From: Mycobacterium syngnathidarum
GTDB taxonomy: Bacteria > Actinomycetota > Actinomycetes > Mycobacteriales > Mycobacteriaceae
Assembly: GCF_001942625.1 (NCBI RefSeq)
Contig: NZ_MLCL01000086.1
Location: 264,332-328,331 of the forward strand
DNA: 64,000 nucleotides
Reading direction: 5' to 3'
Shown here: piece by piece, positions 8,549-17,694 of the stretch
How positions within the stretch are numbered: the first letter of the stretch is position 1
Layout of the letters: every line of letters begins with the position of its first letter
The notes under the pieces: model-generated
Databases searched by the model: none
Told to the model about the DNA's origin: nothing
The model's input: only the letters and a program-made list of their open reading frames with translations
Program-made: the position numbers and the translations under genes

Positions 8549-9640
8549 TCAGGGGCGGCAGTAGTCTGACGCGCGTGCGGACACTGTCATGCCGTGGCCG
8601 GACACCGAGGTGTCGACATGCAGGTGTCCGTCGGTGGGAATCGGGACGCCGTCGAACAGAATGGTGTCCAGCCGGGCATGGTCGATGAAGTATTCGATAT
8701 GTCGTAGGTGCGCGGTGGCGGCGGCGACGGGCAGGTGCAGCGCGGGAGCGCAGTGGGCGGAGACCTCAAGGTTGTGGGCAGCCGCCACGGATGCGGCCGA
8801 CAACCAGCCGGTGTAGCCGCCGCAACGCGTGACGTCGAGTTGAAGGCAGTCGACAACGGGGGCCAAGCGCCGGGCCTCGTAGTTGTCGGAAATGTACTCG
8901 CCTGCGGCCACATCACATCGCATCGTGTGCCGCAGCAGGCCGAGTGAATCGGTGTCGTCGCTGCTGACCGGTTCCTCGAACCAGGTGATACCCAGCTCGT
9001 CGAGATGATGGCCCATCCGCCGAGCCTGTGCCGGAGTGTAGGCGCCGTTGGCGTCGACCATCAGCTCCGCGCCGTCGCCGGCCAGGTGCCGTAGGTCATT
9101 GATGCGCGACAGGTCGCGGGCGATGTCGCTGCCCCATCCCTGGCCTATCTTGATCTTCATTGCGGTGCAACCGGCAGCCTGCCATTGGTCGATCTGTTCG
9201 GCGAGCTGTTCGTGGTCGAGGTTGGTGAATCCGCCGGAGCCGTAAATGGGCACGCCCGAACGTGCCGGGCCGATGAGGCTGCCCAACGACTGGCCGTACA
9301 GCCGGGCCTTGAGATCCCACAACGCGATGTCGACGGCGCTGAGCGCCTGCATCACCAGGCCCCGGGTGCCGTAGTTTCGGCAAGCCCGGTGCATCGCGGC
9401 CCAGGCGCCGGCAACGTCATCGGGATGTCGGCCGAGCACCACGTTCCGTAAGTGGTGCGTGACGACACCGGCCGCAGCCGGTGAACTGTAGGTCCAGCCG
9501 GTGCCGGTTTCTCCGGCGGCCCGGACCTGCACGACAACCGCGCTGGTGGCATCCCAGGTCAGGGTCCCGTCTGACTCCGGCCCGGGGGTGGGGACGGTGT
9601 AGGTGGTGGCCTCGAGCCGTGCGATCGAAGTGGAATTCAT
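8549..9640 (-). CDS. Enolase-superfamily enzyme (mandelate racemase subgroup)
   Basis: 363 residues with capping domain and TIM barrel. Catalytic layout fits the MR subgroup, whose members are mostly acid-sugar dehydratases: K-x-K in MKIKIGQGW, metal ligands in VDANGAY, WFEEPVSSDD and VAAGEYISD, and the His/Asp pair in LDVTRCGG and VSAHCAPALH. ATG at 9640 gives MNSTSIARLE, the expected first strand. It is the last gene of an eight-gene operon and lies 29 bp after the GMC oxidoreductase. A role in dehydrating the sugar acid produced by that oxidoreductase is plausible but inferred; the substrate is not predictable by eye. Confidence 0.85.
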   Translation of the reverse strand: MNSTSIARLEATTYTVPTPGPESDGTLTWDATSAVVVQVRAAGETGTGWTYSSPAAAGVVTHHLRNVVLGRHPDDVAGAWAAMHRACRNYGTRGLVMQALSAVDIALWDLKARLYGQSLGSLIGPARSGVPIYGSGGFTNLDHEQLAEQIDQWQAAGCTAMKIKIGQGWGSDIARDLSRINDLRHLAGDGAELMVDANGAYTPAQARRMGHHLDELGITWFEEPVSSDDTDSLGLLRHTMRCDVAAGEYISDNYEARRLAPVVDCLQLDVTRCGGYTGWLSAASVAAAHNLEVSAHCAPALHLPVAAATAHLRHIEYFIDHARLDTILFDGVPIPTDGHLHVDTSVSGHGMTVSARASDYCRP

Positions 9641-9669
9641 TGGTGTGCATACCTTTTGCGGAAGCAGGT

Positions 9670-11313
9670 TCAGGATTTTGCGGCGTGTTCGACCATGATG
9701 TCGGCGGCCCGCGCGGCCAGCGCCATGATGGTCAGGGCGGGGTTTGCCGCGCCCTGAGTGGGCATCACGCTGCCGTCTACCACGTAGAGGCGCTGCACGC
9801 CGAAGACTCGATGCTCGCGATCGATGACTCCGCCCTCGGGCCGGGCGGCCATCCGGGCGCCGCCCACCAGATGCGCGTAGCGCTCGATGGAGATGACTTC
9901 CTGCGCTCCGGCGGCGCGCAGCATGTCGGACATCACCTCGGTGGCGGCGGCGATGAGCAGTTTGTCGTTGTCGCACTGGCTGTAGCTGAAGTGCGCCACC
10001 GGAAGGCCGTGCCGGTCCTTCTCGTCAGCCAGCGTCACCCGGTTCTCGGGTTGCGGCAACAGTTCGCACAGCGCGCCGAGGGTCGCCCAGTGCACGTAAT
10101 CGCGCATGTACTCGCGCAGTGTCTGTCCCCAGTGCCCCTGTGCAGCCACATGTTCAGACCAGGTGATCGGCAACGGGCTGACGTTCTGAACGGAGAACCC
10201 CCGTCGATAGCGTTTGGTGGGATCGGTTTCGTAGAACTGCTCGGTGCTGGCCTCTGGCGGCGGAGCCTTGTACATCCGGATCTCGTCCTCGAACCGTCCG
10301 GCCACCTGCGGGGCGCCCTGCACCATGATGTGGCGCCCGAGCTGATCGTGGTCGTTGCCCAGTCCGTCCGGATAGGCGTTCGTGGCCGAAAGCAGCAGCA
10401 GCCGGGGGGTTTCGATGGCATATCCGGCGACCACCACGGCACGCGCGCGCTGCCGGTACAGGGTCCCCTTGTGTAGGTATTCCACGCCCGTGGCCTGTCG
10501 GCGATCGTCATCGACAAGGACTCGGGTCACGTGGCTGTCGGGCCGGACCTCGGCGCCGTGGGCCAGCGCGTCTGGGATGTGGGTGATCAACGGGCTGGCC
10601 TTGGCGTTGACCTTGCACCCCTGGATGCAGAAGCCGCGATAGATGCAGTGAGGACGGTTCCCGAAGCGCCCGTTGGGGATCGCCACCGGTCCGACGCGCA
10701 TGTCGATGCCCAGCGCCTGGGCGCCGCGCAACGCCACCAGTCCATTTCCGCTGACCGGGTGGGGGCGGTGCGGGTAGGTGTGCGGATCGCCCCAAGGCCA
10801 GTCCTGCCCGGCGACTGGCAACTCTGCCTCGATCTGTTCGTAGTAGTGGCGTAGGTCCTGGTAGGCGATGGGCCAGTCCGCCCCGACCCCGTCGACGCTG
10901 TAGGTATGGAAGTCCGAGGGGTGGAACCTGGGCGTGTAGCCGGCGTAGTGCACCATCGAACCGCCGACGCCGCGTCCGGAGTTGTTGGACCCCAAGGGAA
11001 CCGGATTCGTACCACCGATCTGGCGTGGCTCCGTCCAGTACAGACCGTGGGACGCTCGCTCGTCGCTGACCCAATCGGAATCTGGACTCCAGAACGGGCC
11101 GGCATCGATGAGCACCACGCTCCAGCCGGCCCGCGTCAACCGCTGACCGAGAGTCGCGCCCCCGGCACCGGCCCCGACGATCACCGCATCGACCTCATCG
11201 TCGTTGCGGTAGCGGCGCATGTCGGCTCTCAGCCGGTGGTTGGTCCGAGAACCGTCGTTGGGGATGAGCCACGCCGAGGCATTGCGGTGCCGTACCGCGC
11301 GCGGGCTATCCAT
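9670..11313 (-). CDS. GMC-family FAD-dependent oxidoreductase
   Basis: About 547 residues. Rossmann FAD motif VIVGAGAGGATLGQRLTRAG near the N-terminus, GVGGSMVHYAG, CIYRGFCIQGCKVNAKA (a Cys-rich loop seen in gluconate/sorbitol dehydrogenase large subunits), and the C-terminal GMC block VDGSVMPTQGAANPALTIMALA. ATG at 11313 overlaps the upstream stop by 8 bp; ATG at 11220 (MRRYRNDDEVD) is the alternative and would remove about 31 residues. The preceding gene encodes the partner gluconate 2-dehydrogenase subunit 3, so this is probably the catalytic subunit of a sugar or polyol dehydrogenase passing electrons to a membrane acceptor. No signal peptide or cytochrome subunit is visible; the electron acceptor is unknown. 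Confidence 0.88.
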   Translation of the reverse strand: MDSPRAVRHRNASAWLIPNDGSRTNHRLRADMRRYRNDDEVDAVIVGAGAGGATLGQRLTRAGWSVVLIDAGPFWSPDSDWVSDERASHGLYWTEPRQIGGTNPVPLGSNNSGRGVGGSMVHYAGYTPRFHPSDFHTYSVDGVGADWPIAYQDLRHYYEQIEAELPVAGQDWPWGDPHTYPHRPHPVSGNGLVALRGAQALGIDMRVGPVAIPNGRFGNRPHCIYRGFCIQGCKVNAKASPLITHIPDALAHGAEVRPDSHVTRVLVDDDRRQATGVEYLHKGTLYRQRARAVVVAGYAIETPRLLLLSATNAYPDGLGNDHDQLGRHIMVQGAPQVAGRFEDEIRMYKAPPPEASTEQFYETDPTKRYRRGFSVQNVSPLPITWSEHVAAQGHWGQTLREYMRDYVHWATLGALCELLPQPENRVTLADEKDRHGLPVAHFSYSQCDNDKLLIAAATEVMSDMLRAAGAQEVISIERYAHLVGGARMAARPEGGVIDREHRVFGVQRLYVVDGSVMPTQGAANPALTIMALAARAADIMVEHAAKS

Positions 11314-12016
11314 CGGTGTCCTTTTCGGGCAGGTCGTCGTCGTGCCGGCGGGCTCGCTCGACGCGGCGGGCGAACGGGACCGGGTCGGCGGCCCGTTGGT
11401 CGCCCACTTCGAAGGACTCCCGCGCATTGACGCCGGGATTGAGGTATCCCCGCGGATAAGCCGGCCCGGGGAAGCCCATCTCATTCCACGCCCACGGATG
11501 CGAATAGAACGCGGTACAGGCGTAGCGAGTCCACAAGCCCCACACACGGCCGGCCGTCACCCCGTGCCAATCGTCGCCGCGGCCGGCCAGGTCTTGGACG
11601 TCTTGCAGGAGCCGGGCCTGCCGGCGCTCGTCGAGTTCGGCATAGCCGCGGCCGTAATGCGCATGGGCGTCGGCGTCGAGGCCGGCCAGGCTGTCCCGCC
11701 AGGCCTGCCCGTCCTCAGGCATGTCGTCGTAGTGCCAGCCGTCGGTCTCGAAGGTGGCCAACCGCTCGTCGATGAGCGCCAGCACCGGCACTCGCGGCTC
11801 GCTGTCCTGGGCCAGCATCAGATCCAGCATGGGGCTCGCCACCGCCACTTCTGCCGGGGTGAAAAAGGACAGGCCCGGCGGAAGCGTCAACCGGGCCAGC
11901 ACTGCTCCCGCGGTCACCTGGTCCCACTGGTCGGCCCGGGCCAGCACATCGAAACCGGCGAATCTCCCTCGCCCTTGCGGGGTGATGCCCTGCTGTCCGG
12001 GAGCGCGAAACCGCAT
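11306..12016 (-). CDS. Gluconate 2-dehydrogenase subunit 3 family protein
   Basis: 236 residues of the gluconate 2-dehydrogenase subunit 3 family, small partners of GMC flavoproteins. FFTPAEVAVASPMLDLML and the aromatic ACTAFYSHPWAWNEMGFPGPAYPRGY near the C-terminus are family hallmarks. No twin-arginine leader is visible, although many members are exported. The start overlaps the stop of the small membrane protein (TGATG), and its own end overlaps the GMC start, so the three are translationally coupled and probably form one complex. Confidence 0.85.
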   Translation of the reverse strand: MRFRAPGQQGITPQGRGRFAGFDVLARADQWDQVTAGAVLARLTLPPGLSFFTPAEVAVASPMLDLMLAQDSEPRVPVLALIDERLATFETDGWHYDDMPEDGQAWRDSLAGLDADAHAHYGRGYAELDERRQARLLQDVQDLAGRGDDWHGVTAGRVWGLWTRYACTAFYSHPWAWNEMGFPGPAYPRGYLNPGVNARESFEVGDQRAADPVPFARRVERARRHDDDLPEKDTDG

Positions 12017-12462
12017 CAGTCCGAACGTCCTTCACCCAGTGGGTTCTCCCGGCGCAGGACCGCGGCGAGCAAACCCATGCCGCCCACCAGTGAGGCCAAC
12101 AGGGGAGCGAAGGTGGGAGGGCCGGATTCCATGTTGTATTTGGTGATCCCACCGGGGCGCTGCCGTACGCCCCGGAGGTGCAGATAGGTTCCCTGCAGTC
12201 CGTTGGCGACGATCAGGATGCTGGCGGCGGGTAGCACCGTGTGCGCGGCACGGGGTGAGAAGAATGCCGCCAGCCCGGCAGGTACCGCCGCGGGCACGAT
12301 GACGATCGGCCAGTACATCATCCGGTTGCCGAAGCTGGCCGCATCGTGCGACAGATAGATCTCGGCGGTCGTGATGGCTGCGCCGGCAGCGGTGAGTGCC
12401 GAGAGCGTCCGCTCGAACCGGCCCGTCCGGATTGCCCGTACGGCAGCTCCGACGGGGTTCAT
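12016..12462 (-). CDS. Small integral membrane protein, unknown family
   Basis: 148 residues with about four hydrophobic segments (around LSALTAAGAAITTAEIYL, MMYWPIVIVPAAVPAGLAAF, VLPAASILIVANGLQGTYL and FAPLLASLVGGMGLLAAVL). It overlaps the upstream ThDP-enzyme stop (ATGA) and the downstream subunit-3 start. Position immediately before the subunit-3/GMC pair suggests it could anchor that dehydrogenase to the membrane or pass electrons, but no haem-binding pattern is obvious. I do not recognise a named function. Confidence 0.75.
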   Translation of the reverse strand: MNPVGAAVRAIRTGRFERTLSALTAAGAAITTAEIYLSHDAASFGNRMMYWPIVIVPAAVPAGLAAFFSPRAAHTVLPAASILIVANGLQGTYLHLRGVRQRPGGITKYNMESGPPTFAPLLASLVGGMGLLAAVLRRENPLGEGRSD

Positions 12463-14258
12463 GACCGGTCCTGCTTTTCGTTCGGAAGGTACTGCTGCAG
12501 TTTCTGTTTGATGCCTTGCTTGACGAAACCCTTGGTGTCCTCGTCTCCGCCGATCACCGCCTGCACCAGGGACTTTGCCTGTTCGTAGGTGGCGTGCGGC
12601 GGGATCGGCGGCACGTCGGGGTCGCACCGCACATCGAGTACGGTGGGTCGATCGGCCGCCAGAGCCTGGTCCCAGGCCGGCCCGAGTGCCTCGGGATCGT
12701 CGATGTTGGCGCCGTGCAGGCCGAGACTGCGGGCGAAAGCGGCATAGTCCACATCCGGAAGATTCTGGGATTCCGGGAATTTGGGGGAGTTCTCCATGGC
12801 CCGCATCTCCCAGGTGACCTGGTTGAGATCGTTGTTGTGCAGTACGGCGATGATCAGCCGCGGGTCCGACCACTGCTGCCAATATTTGGCGATGGTGATC
12901 AACTCGGCCAGACCGTTCATCTGCATGGCGCCGTCGCCGGCGAACGCGATGGCGGGCCGGTCGGGGTGGGCCCATTTTGCGCCGATCACATACGGCACAC
13001 CCGGGCCCATGGTGGCCAGGGTCCCCGAGAGTGACCCTCGTACTCCGGCAGGGAACTTGAGATGACGGGCGTACCAGTTCGCCGCGGATCCGGAATCGGC
13101 GGTGACGATGGCGTCAGCCGGAATGCGTTGGGAGAGCTCCCAGAAGATGCGCATCGGATTGATCGGGTCGGCCCCTGTCATCGCGGTGCGCTGAACCGTG
13201 GTCCACCAGCTGCTGACCTGTTCCTCCACGTGTTCCCGCCATGATCGGTCGGATTTGCGGTGTAGCAACGGGATCAAGGCCCTCAAGGTGGCTTTGGCGT
13301 CGCCGACGAGGTTGAGCTCGTAGGGGTACCGCATGCCGATCCACGCCCCCGAGCGATCGATCTGCACCGCCCGGGCCTGGTCCAGATCGGGAAGGAACTG
13401 GGTGTAGGGGAAGTTCGATCCGACCGTGAGAAGCGTGTCGCAACGCGACATGAGATGCCAGCTGGCGGTGGTGCCCAGCAACCCGATGGATCCGGTCACC
13501 CAGGGCAGGTCGTCGGGAAGAACATCCTTGCCCAGCAGTGCTTTCGCGGCGCCGGCACCGAGCAGGTCCGCCACCTCCGCCAGCTCGGCTTCGCAGCCTC
13601 GTGCGCCCTGGCCCACCAGCATCGCCACCTTGCTGCCCGAGTTGAGCAGATCGGCGGCCTTGCGCACCGCGTCCTCGTCGGGAACGACCCGCGATCCGGA
13701 CATGCCCATGCTGGACGGGACCTGCTTGAAGGCGTGCGCGGGCGGCTGGTACTCGAGGTCGAAAACGTCGGAGGGCACGATGATGCCGGTCGGGGCATGC
13801 GAGCTGGCCGCGATACGGATCGCCCGATCGATCAGGTTGGGCAATTGTTGGGGAACGGTGCACATCTGGATGTAGTCGCTGCACACGTCCTTGTAAAGGC
13901 TCAGCAGATCGATCTCCTGTTGGTAGGACCCGCCCATCGCCGATCGTTCGGTCTGGCCCACGATGGCGACCACGGGCACGTGGTCGAGTTTGGCGTCGTA
14001 GAGACCGTTGAGCAGGTGCACCGCACCGGGCCCGCTGGTCGCGACGCAGACTCCCACCTGACCGGAGAACTTGGCGAAGCCGACGGCCTCGAATGCGGCC
14101 ATCTCTTCGTGGCGCGCCTGCACGAACTGCGGTTGGTCACCGGCCCGCTGCCAGGCCGCCAGGAGCCCGTTGATGCCGTCGCCGGGATAGCCGAATACCT
14201 GCGAGACGCCCCAGTCCCGTAACCGGGCCAACAGGACGTCGCCGACTGTGTCTGACAT
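12459..14258 (-). CDS. Thiamine-diphosphate-dependent enzyme, pyruvate oxidase/PoxB-like
   Basis: 599 residues with the three-domain POX/acetolactate-synthase layout. Catalytic glutamate lies in QARHEEMAAFEAVGFAKF, the middle domain carries PWVTGSIGLLG, and the ThDP/Mg motif is GDGAMQMNGLAEL ending in LHNNDLN. It resembles pyruvate oxidase or pyruvate:quinone oxidoreductase-like proteins, which decarboxylate 2-oxo acids; the acetolactate-synthase alternative is less likely because there is no small subunit. ATG at 14258 has a strong GGAGAAAAAC site. The stop overlaps the next gene (ATGA). In this operon it could use a 2-oxo acid produced by the enolase-family dehydratase; this is inference. 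Confidence 0.85.
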   Translation of the reverse strand: MSDTVGDVLLARLRDWGVSQVFGYPGDGINGLLAAWQRAGDQPQFVQARHEEMAAFEAVGFAKFSGQVGVCVATSGPGAVHLLNGLYDAKLDHVPVVAIVGQTERSAMGGSYQQEIDLLSLYKDVCSDYIQMCTVPQQLPNLIDRAIRIAASSHAPTGIIVPSDVFDLEYQPPAHAFKQVPSSMGMSGSRVVPDEDAVRKAADLLNSGSKVAMLVGQGARGCEAELAEVADLLGAGAAKALLGKDVLPDDLPWVTGSIGLLGTTASWHLMSRCDTLLTVGSNFPYTQFLPDLDQARAVQIDRSGAWIGMRYPYELNLVGDAKATLRALIPLLHRKSDRSWREHVEEQVSSWWTTVQRTAMTGADPINPMRIFWELSQRIPADAIVTADSGSAANWYARHLKFPAGVRGSLSGTLATMGPGVPYVIGAKWAHPDRPAIAFAGDGAMQMNGLAELITIAKYWQQWSDPRLIIAVLHNNDLNQVTWEMRAMENSPKFPESQNLPDVDYAAFARSLGLHGANIDDPEALGPAWDQALAADRPTVLDVRCDPDVPPIPPHATYEQAKSLVQAVIGGDEDTKGFVKQGIKQKLQQYLPNEKQDRS

Positions 14259-14276
14259 GTTTTTCTCCTTCGGTGA

Positions 14277-15305
14277 TCAGGGGCGGCGAATAGACCAACC
14301 CGCCACTGCTGCGGTGGCGGCCGCGCCGGCGGCCACAGCGCTCAGCGAACCGGCGTGCTGGGCCACCCACTGTTGCGGCGAATGGTTGTGCGATTGTTCG
14401 TCGAACCGGCCGTGGGCGCCGTGGTCGGTGCCGGAGTCCTCATCGCGCGGTGCGAACAGGTTGTCGACGCGGTCTTCGTCGGCGGGTTGGCTGGTTTGCT
14501 GGCTGGAGTATCCGGTTCTGGCCAGGTATCGATCCAGGACGGCCGGCATCAGCCGCTGTCCCAAGGTGGTCGCGACGGTGCTGGCGCCTACCCAATACTG
14601 TTTGCGTCGCGGATGATCGGCTGCGAACAGGATTGCCCTGGCACCGATTTCGGGTTGATAGATCGGAGGAACCGGTTGCGGTCGATGCGGGAGCCGCGAC
14701 CGTACCCACGAGAATTGGGGAGTGTTCAGTGCCGGCATCTGTACGACGGTGACATGTACGTTGCTGCGCTCGTGGAGCAGCTCGGTGCGCAGTGACTCGG
14801 TGAAACCGTTGATGGCGTGCTTTGCACCGCAATACGCCGACTGCAAGGGAATCGCCCGGGTGCCCAGCGCGGAACCGACTTGCACGATCGTTCCCGCGTC
14901 GCGGCGACGCATGCGAGACAGTGCGGTCATGGTGCCGTATACGTAGCCGAGGTAGGTGACCTCGGTGACCCGGCGGAATTCCTCGGGGGTCACGGTGGCG
15001 AACGGTGCGAAAACCGAACAGAACGCGACGTTGACCCAGATGTCGATCGGCCCGAAGGCTTCCTCGACCCGGTCGGCGGCCGCCTCTACCTGCGCGGGGT
15101 CGGACACGTCGGTGGGCAGGCAAAGTGCTTGTCCGCCAGCCTGTTCGACATCGTTGGCCGCCCCGGACAAGCCGGCGGCACCACGGGCCAGCAAGGCCAC
15201 GTGATCACGCCGGGCTCCGAACGCGCGCGCTGCGGCACGCCCGACGCCCGCGCTGGCGCCGGTGATCACGACGGTGCGAGGCGATCCAGCAGATGTGGTG
15301 GACAC
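14277..15305 (-). CDS. SDR-family oxidoreductase with C-terminal extension
   Basis: 342-residue short-chain dehydrogenase/reductase. Cofactor motif TGASAGVGRAAARAFG, active-site serine in VQVGSALG and Y-x-x-x-K in YCGAKHA. The N-N-A-G motif is replaced by N-V-A-F (IWVNVAFCSV), a variant of extended actinobacterial SDRs. After the catalytic core come about 90 extra residues ending in an Ala-rich hydrophobic stretch (SAVAAGAAATAAVAGWSI) that could contact the membrane. GTG at 15305 follows GAGAGGAGCCGCC. The first 40 bp overlap the end of the GH15 gene, consistent with coupling. Substrate unknown. Confidence 0.85.
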   Translation of the reverse strand: MSTTSAGSPRTVVITGASAGVGRAAARAFGARRDHVALLARGAAGLSGAANDVEQAGGQALCLPTDVSDPAQVEAAADRVEEAFGPIDIWVNVAFCSVFAPFATVTPEEFRRVTEVTYLGYVYGTMTALSRMRRRDAGTIVQVGSALGTRAIPLQSAYCGAKHAINGFTESLRTELLHERSNVHVTVVQMPALNTPQFSWVRSRLPHRPQPVPPIYQPEIGARAILFAADHPRRKQYWVGASTVATTLGQRLMPAVLDRYLARTGYSSQQTSQPADEDRVDNLFAPRDEDSGTDHGAHGRFDEQSHNHSPQQWVAQHAGSLSAVAAGAAATAAVAGWSIRRP

Positions 15306-17074
15306 GGCGGCTCCTCTCTGTAGGTGGTGGACGGACTGTCGGCCAGCCGTAGTGAGGCCTCGACGAGCAATGCGTGGGTGAATGCCTGCGGGATGTTGCC
15401 CCGAAGCTGGTGCTCCTCGACGTCGTATTCCTCGCACAACAGCATGGGTGGCCCGCAGGCGGTGCGGTTGCGTTCGAAGTAGCGGACCGCCGCGACGGGA
15501 TTGCCCTGCTGCTGGTGTGCCAGGGCGCTCCAGAAGCCGCACAGCACAAACGCGCCCTCGGCGGCGGCCAGCGGACGGTCGTCGTGCCGGAACCGGTAGA
15601 CGAAGCCGTCGTCGGCGAGCTCGGACTCGACCGCGCGCAGGGTGGCGATACTGCGCGGGTCATCGGCCGGCACCGCGCCACGGATCGCCGGCAGTAGCAG
15701 CGCCGCGTCCACCCGCCGGTCGTCGGGTGCGCGCTGCCAGCGCCCGGACGGGTGTACGCAGTCGGCGGTCCCGGCCAGGATCGTGTCGGCAAGCGACTCG
15801 GCCGCAGCCGCACGGTTACCGGGCAGATAGGCCGCAATGGCGCGTAATCCCGCCACGCAGGTGAGCCGCGAATGGGTCCACTGGCGCTGTTCGAGTTCCC
15901 AGAGCCCAGCACCGCGCTGTTGCCAACGGGATTCGATGGCGGCGACCGCGACCCTGATGGCATGGTCCAGCTCGGTGTCGAGGTGATCGTGGCGGGCTGC
16001 TGCGGCGAACAGCTGCAGCGCCTCACCGAAGACGTCCAGCTGGAACTGGCGATGCGCCCGGTTGCCGAGTACGTCGTTGCCTCCGGGATACCCGGGCAGC
16101 CGTAGTGATCGTTCGCCGGGCACCGGGCCTCCGGCGACCGTGTACGCGGGTTTGAGATCGGGACCGTCGGCGAGCACCCGCTGCGCGATGAAACCGGCCG
16201 CATCGTCGAGTAGGGGATGCGGGCCGTCGGCAGCCATCGCCTGCCCGACATAGCACTGGTCGCGGATCCACACGTAGCGGTAGTCGTAATTGCGCCCGGT
16301 GTCGGCGTGTTCGGGCAGGCTCATCGTCGCCGCGGCGACGGTGCCCCCGCCAGGCGGGGTCATGCCTCTGAGTACCGCATAAGAGTGTCGGGCATCGTGG
16401 GGCGCGATACTGGTGTCCAGGGAGGGAACCGCGGCGCGCCAATGGGTTTCGGTGCGTTCCCACAGTTTCCCCGCATCCGGCAGCGGATCTGACGGGGCGG
16501 CCACCGATAGTTCGACGACGATGTCGAGGAACCCACCTTCGGGAACGGTGAGGCCGGCGCGCAATGCGAGGCCATCCTCGCGCGACACCGAGGCGTGCGG
16601 CACGCCGGCCAGCCGCAATCGCAAATCGCCGACATAGGCATGCCAACAGCCCTGATCATCGCGTGCGAGGTGGGCCATCGTGCGACGGTCGAACTCAGCG
16701 GTCGGTGACAACACCAGCTGCACATCGGCGTCTCCGCGGACTGCCAGGAGGCGGCGGAGCAGGATTGCCCGTTGCGGGTCACCGGGAAAGGTCAGCGCTT
16801 CCCGACATTCGATGATGCCGTCGTTGGTCACCCAGCGAGAGCGCCAGATCAAGCTGCCCTCTTCGTAATGCCCTCCCCAGACGAACCGCTGGGTGGGGGT
16901 GATCGCGAAGACGCTTCGTCCGCCGATCAACGATGCGAAGACCGCGTCGTCATCCCAGCGCGGCGCACACATCCAGCACACGTCTCCGCGCGGTCCGATG
17001 AGTGCACCGCGATGCCCGTCGGCGAGCAGTGCGTACTCACGCAACACATGTGGTTCGTAGATGGACTCGGTCAT
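15266..17074 (-). CDS. Glycoside hydrolase family 15 (glucoamylase/trehalase-like)
   Basis: 602 residues. N-terminal beta-sandwich domain with the conserved opening HVLREYALLADGHRGALIGPRGDVCW, then an alpha/alpha barrel with YDYRYVWIRDQCYV. Putative catalytic glutamates are in GLWELEQRQWTHSRLTCVAGLRA (WE) and in EEYDVEEHQLRGNIPQAFTHALL. Mycobacterial relatives include a trehalase, so trehalose or alpha-glucans are likely substrates. ATG at 17074 overlaps the membrane-protein stop (ATGA). No signal peptide is visible, so a cytoplasmic sugar pool is the likely target. It is the best clue that the operon handles an alpha-glucoside. Confidence 0.88.
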   Translation of the reverse strand: MTESIYEPHVLREYALLADGHRGALIGPRGDVCWMCAPRWDDDAVFASLIGGRSVFAITPTQRFVWGGHYEEGSLIWRSRWVTNDGIIECREALTFPGDPQRAILLRRLLAVRGDADVQLVLSPTAEFDRRTMAHLARDDQGCWHAYVGDLRLRLAGVPHASVSREDGLALRAGLTVPEGGFLDIVVELSVAAPSDPLPDAGKLWERTETHWRAAVPSLDTSIAPHDARHSYAVLRGMTPPGGGTVAAATMSLPEHADTGRNYDYRYVWIRDQCYVGQAMAADGPHPLLDDAAGFIAQRVLADGPDLKPAYTVAGGPVPGERSLRLPGYPGGNDVLGNRAHRQFQLDVFGEALQLFAAAARHDHLDTELDHAIRVAVAAIESRWQQRGAGLWELEQRQWTHSRLTCVAGLRAIAAYLPGNRAAAAESLADTILAGTADCVHPSGRWQRAPDDRRVDAALLLPAIRGAVPADDPRSIATLRAVESELADDGFVYRFRHDDRPLAAAEGAFVLCGFWSALAHQQQGNPVAAVRYFERNRTACGPPMLLCEEYDVEEHQLRGNIPQAFTHALLVEASLRLADSPSTTYREEPPCPPHLLDRLAPS

Positions 17075-17571
17075 GTTCGATGTCCAGAGGCGCCGCGCGG
17101 CGTGCGGGACGTGTTCCGACGCGGAATCCAGGCTGGGCCGCCGATGCGGTCCGGCACCAACCACATTCCGACCGCAAGGTGATAGCAGAACAGCAGTGCC
17201 CACAACAGGATGGCCGCGTTGGTCAAGGCCAGAGGGCCCGGCTGATGGTGCGCCGCGGCAACCGCCGAGATGATCACCAAGAACAATGACGCAGTGGCCA
17301 GCGTGGCGCTGAAGACCAGAGCTACGCGCCGCCACACCGAGGCGAGCGCGGCCGCCACCCCGATGCCGAGCAGCGTTGCGCTCAACGCGGGAGTCAGTGG
17401 CAGCCACGGCGTTCCGTCGTACGCGTCGACGAGGCCGACCACACCGATCACCATGGCCGGGACCGCCTCGATGCGCAGCATCCATCTCGCCTGATGCCAA
17501 TGGGAAGGATTCAGGCTCACCCGGCGCAGACCGCCCTGTTCTGACGTCTTGCTGCGAGCACCTCGCGCCAT
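17071..17571 (-). CDS. Integral membrane protein, first gene of the MarR-linked operon
   Basis: 166 residues, basic at both ends, with three to four hydrophobic helices (AVPAMVIGVVGLVDA, LSATLLGIGVAAALASV, LVFSATLATASLFLVIISAV and ALTNAAILLWALLFCYHL). ATG at 17571 has GCGGAGGGCT just upstream. It heads the minus-strand operon running to 8549 and is divergent from the MarR gene 123 bp away. It contains no transporter signature I recognise; it might be a sensor, a channel or an assembly factor. Confidence 0.72.
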   Translation of the reverse strand: MARGARSKTSEQGGLRRVSLNPSHWHQARWMLRIEAVPAMVIGVVGLVDAYDGTPWLPLTPALSATLLGIGVAAALASVWRRVALVFSATLATASLFLVIISAVAAAHHQPGPLALTNAAILLWALLFCYHLAVGMWLVPDRIGGPAWIPRRNTSRTPRGASGHRT

Positions 17572-17649
17572 AGCCCTCCGCTCTGATCACTGCTGGGATG
17601 GGGATAGCGCAAGGGTTTCCACTGAGGGATAGGTCCAAACCGGCAAGTT

Positions 17650-17678
17650 TTGCGAGCCGCACAATGTGCATATCGCAA
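17650..17678. promoter_or_regulatory. 29-bp palindrome, candidate MarR operator
   Basis: Perfectly centred inverted repeat: outer arms TTGCGA / TCGCAA, inner arms GCACA / TGTGC around a single A at 17664, with 3-bp unmatched GCC/ATA between them. It ends 16 bp before the MarR GTG and 78 bp from the first ATG of the divergent eight-gene operon. Length, symmetry and position are typical of a MarR-dimer operator that represses both directions; binding is inferred. Confidence 0.7.
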
Positions 17679-17694
17679 CTACACTGGCCTGATC

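Noticed and set aside
17572..17649. SigF promoter (GTTT ... GGGTAT) for the sugar operon
   Set aside because: GTTT occurs on the minus strand but no GGGTA element follows at 15-17 bp.
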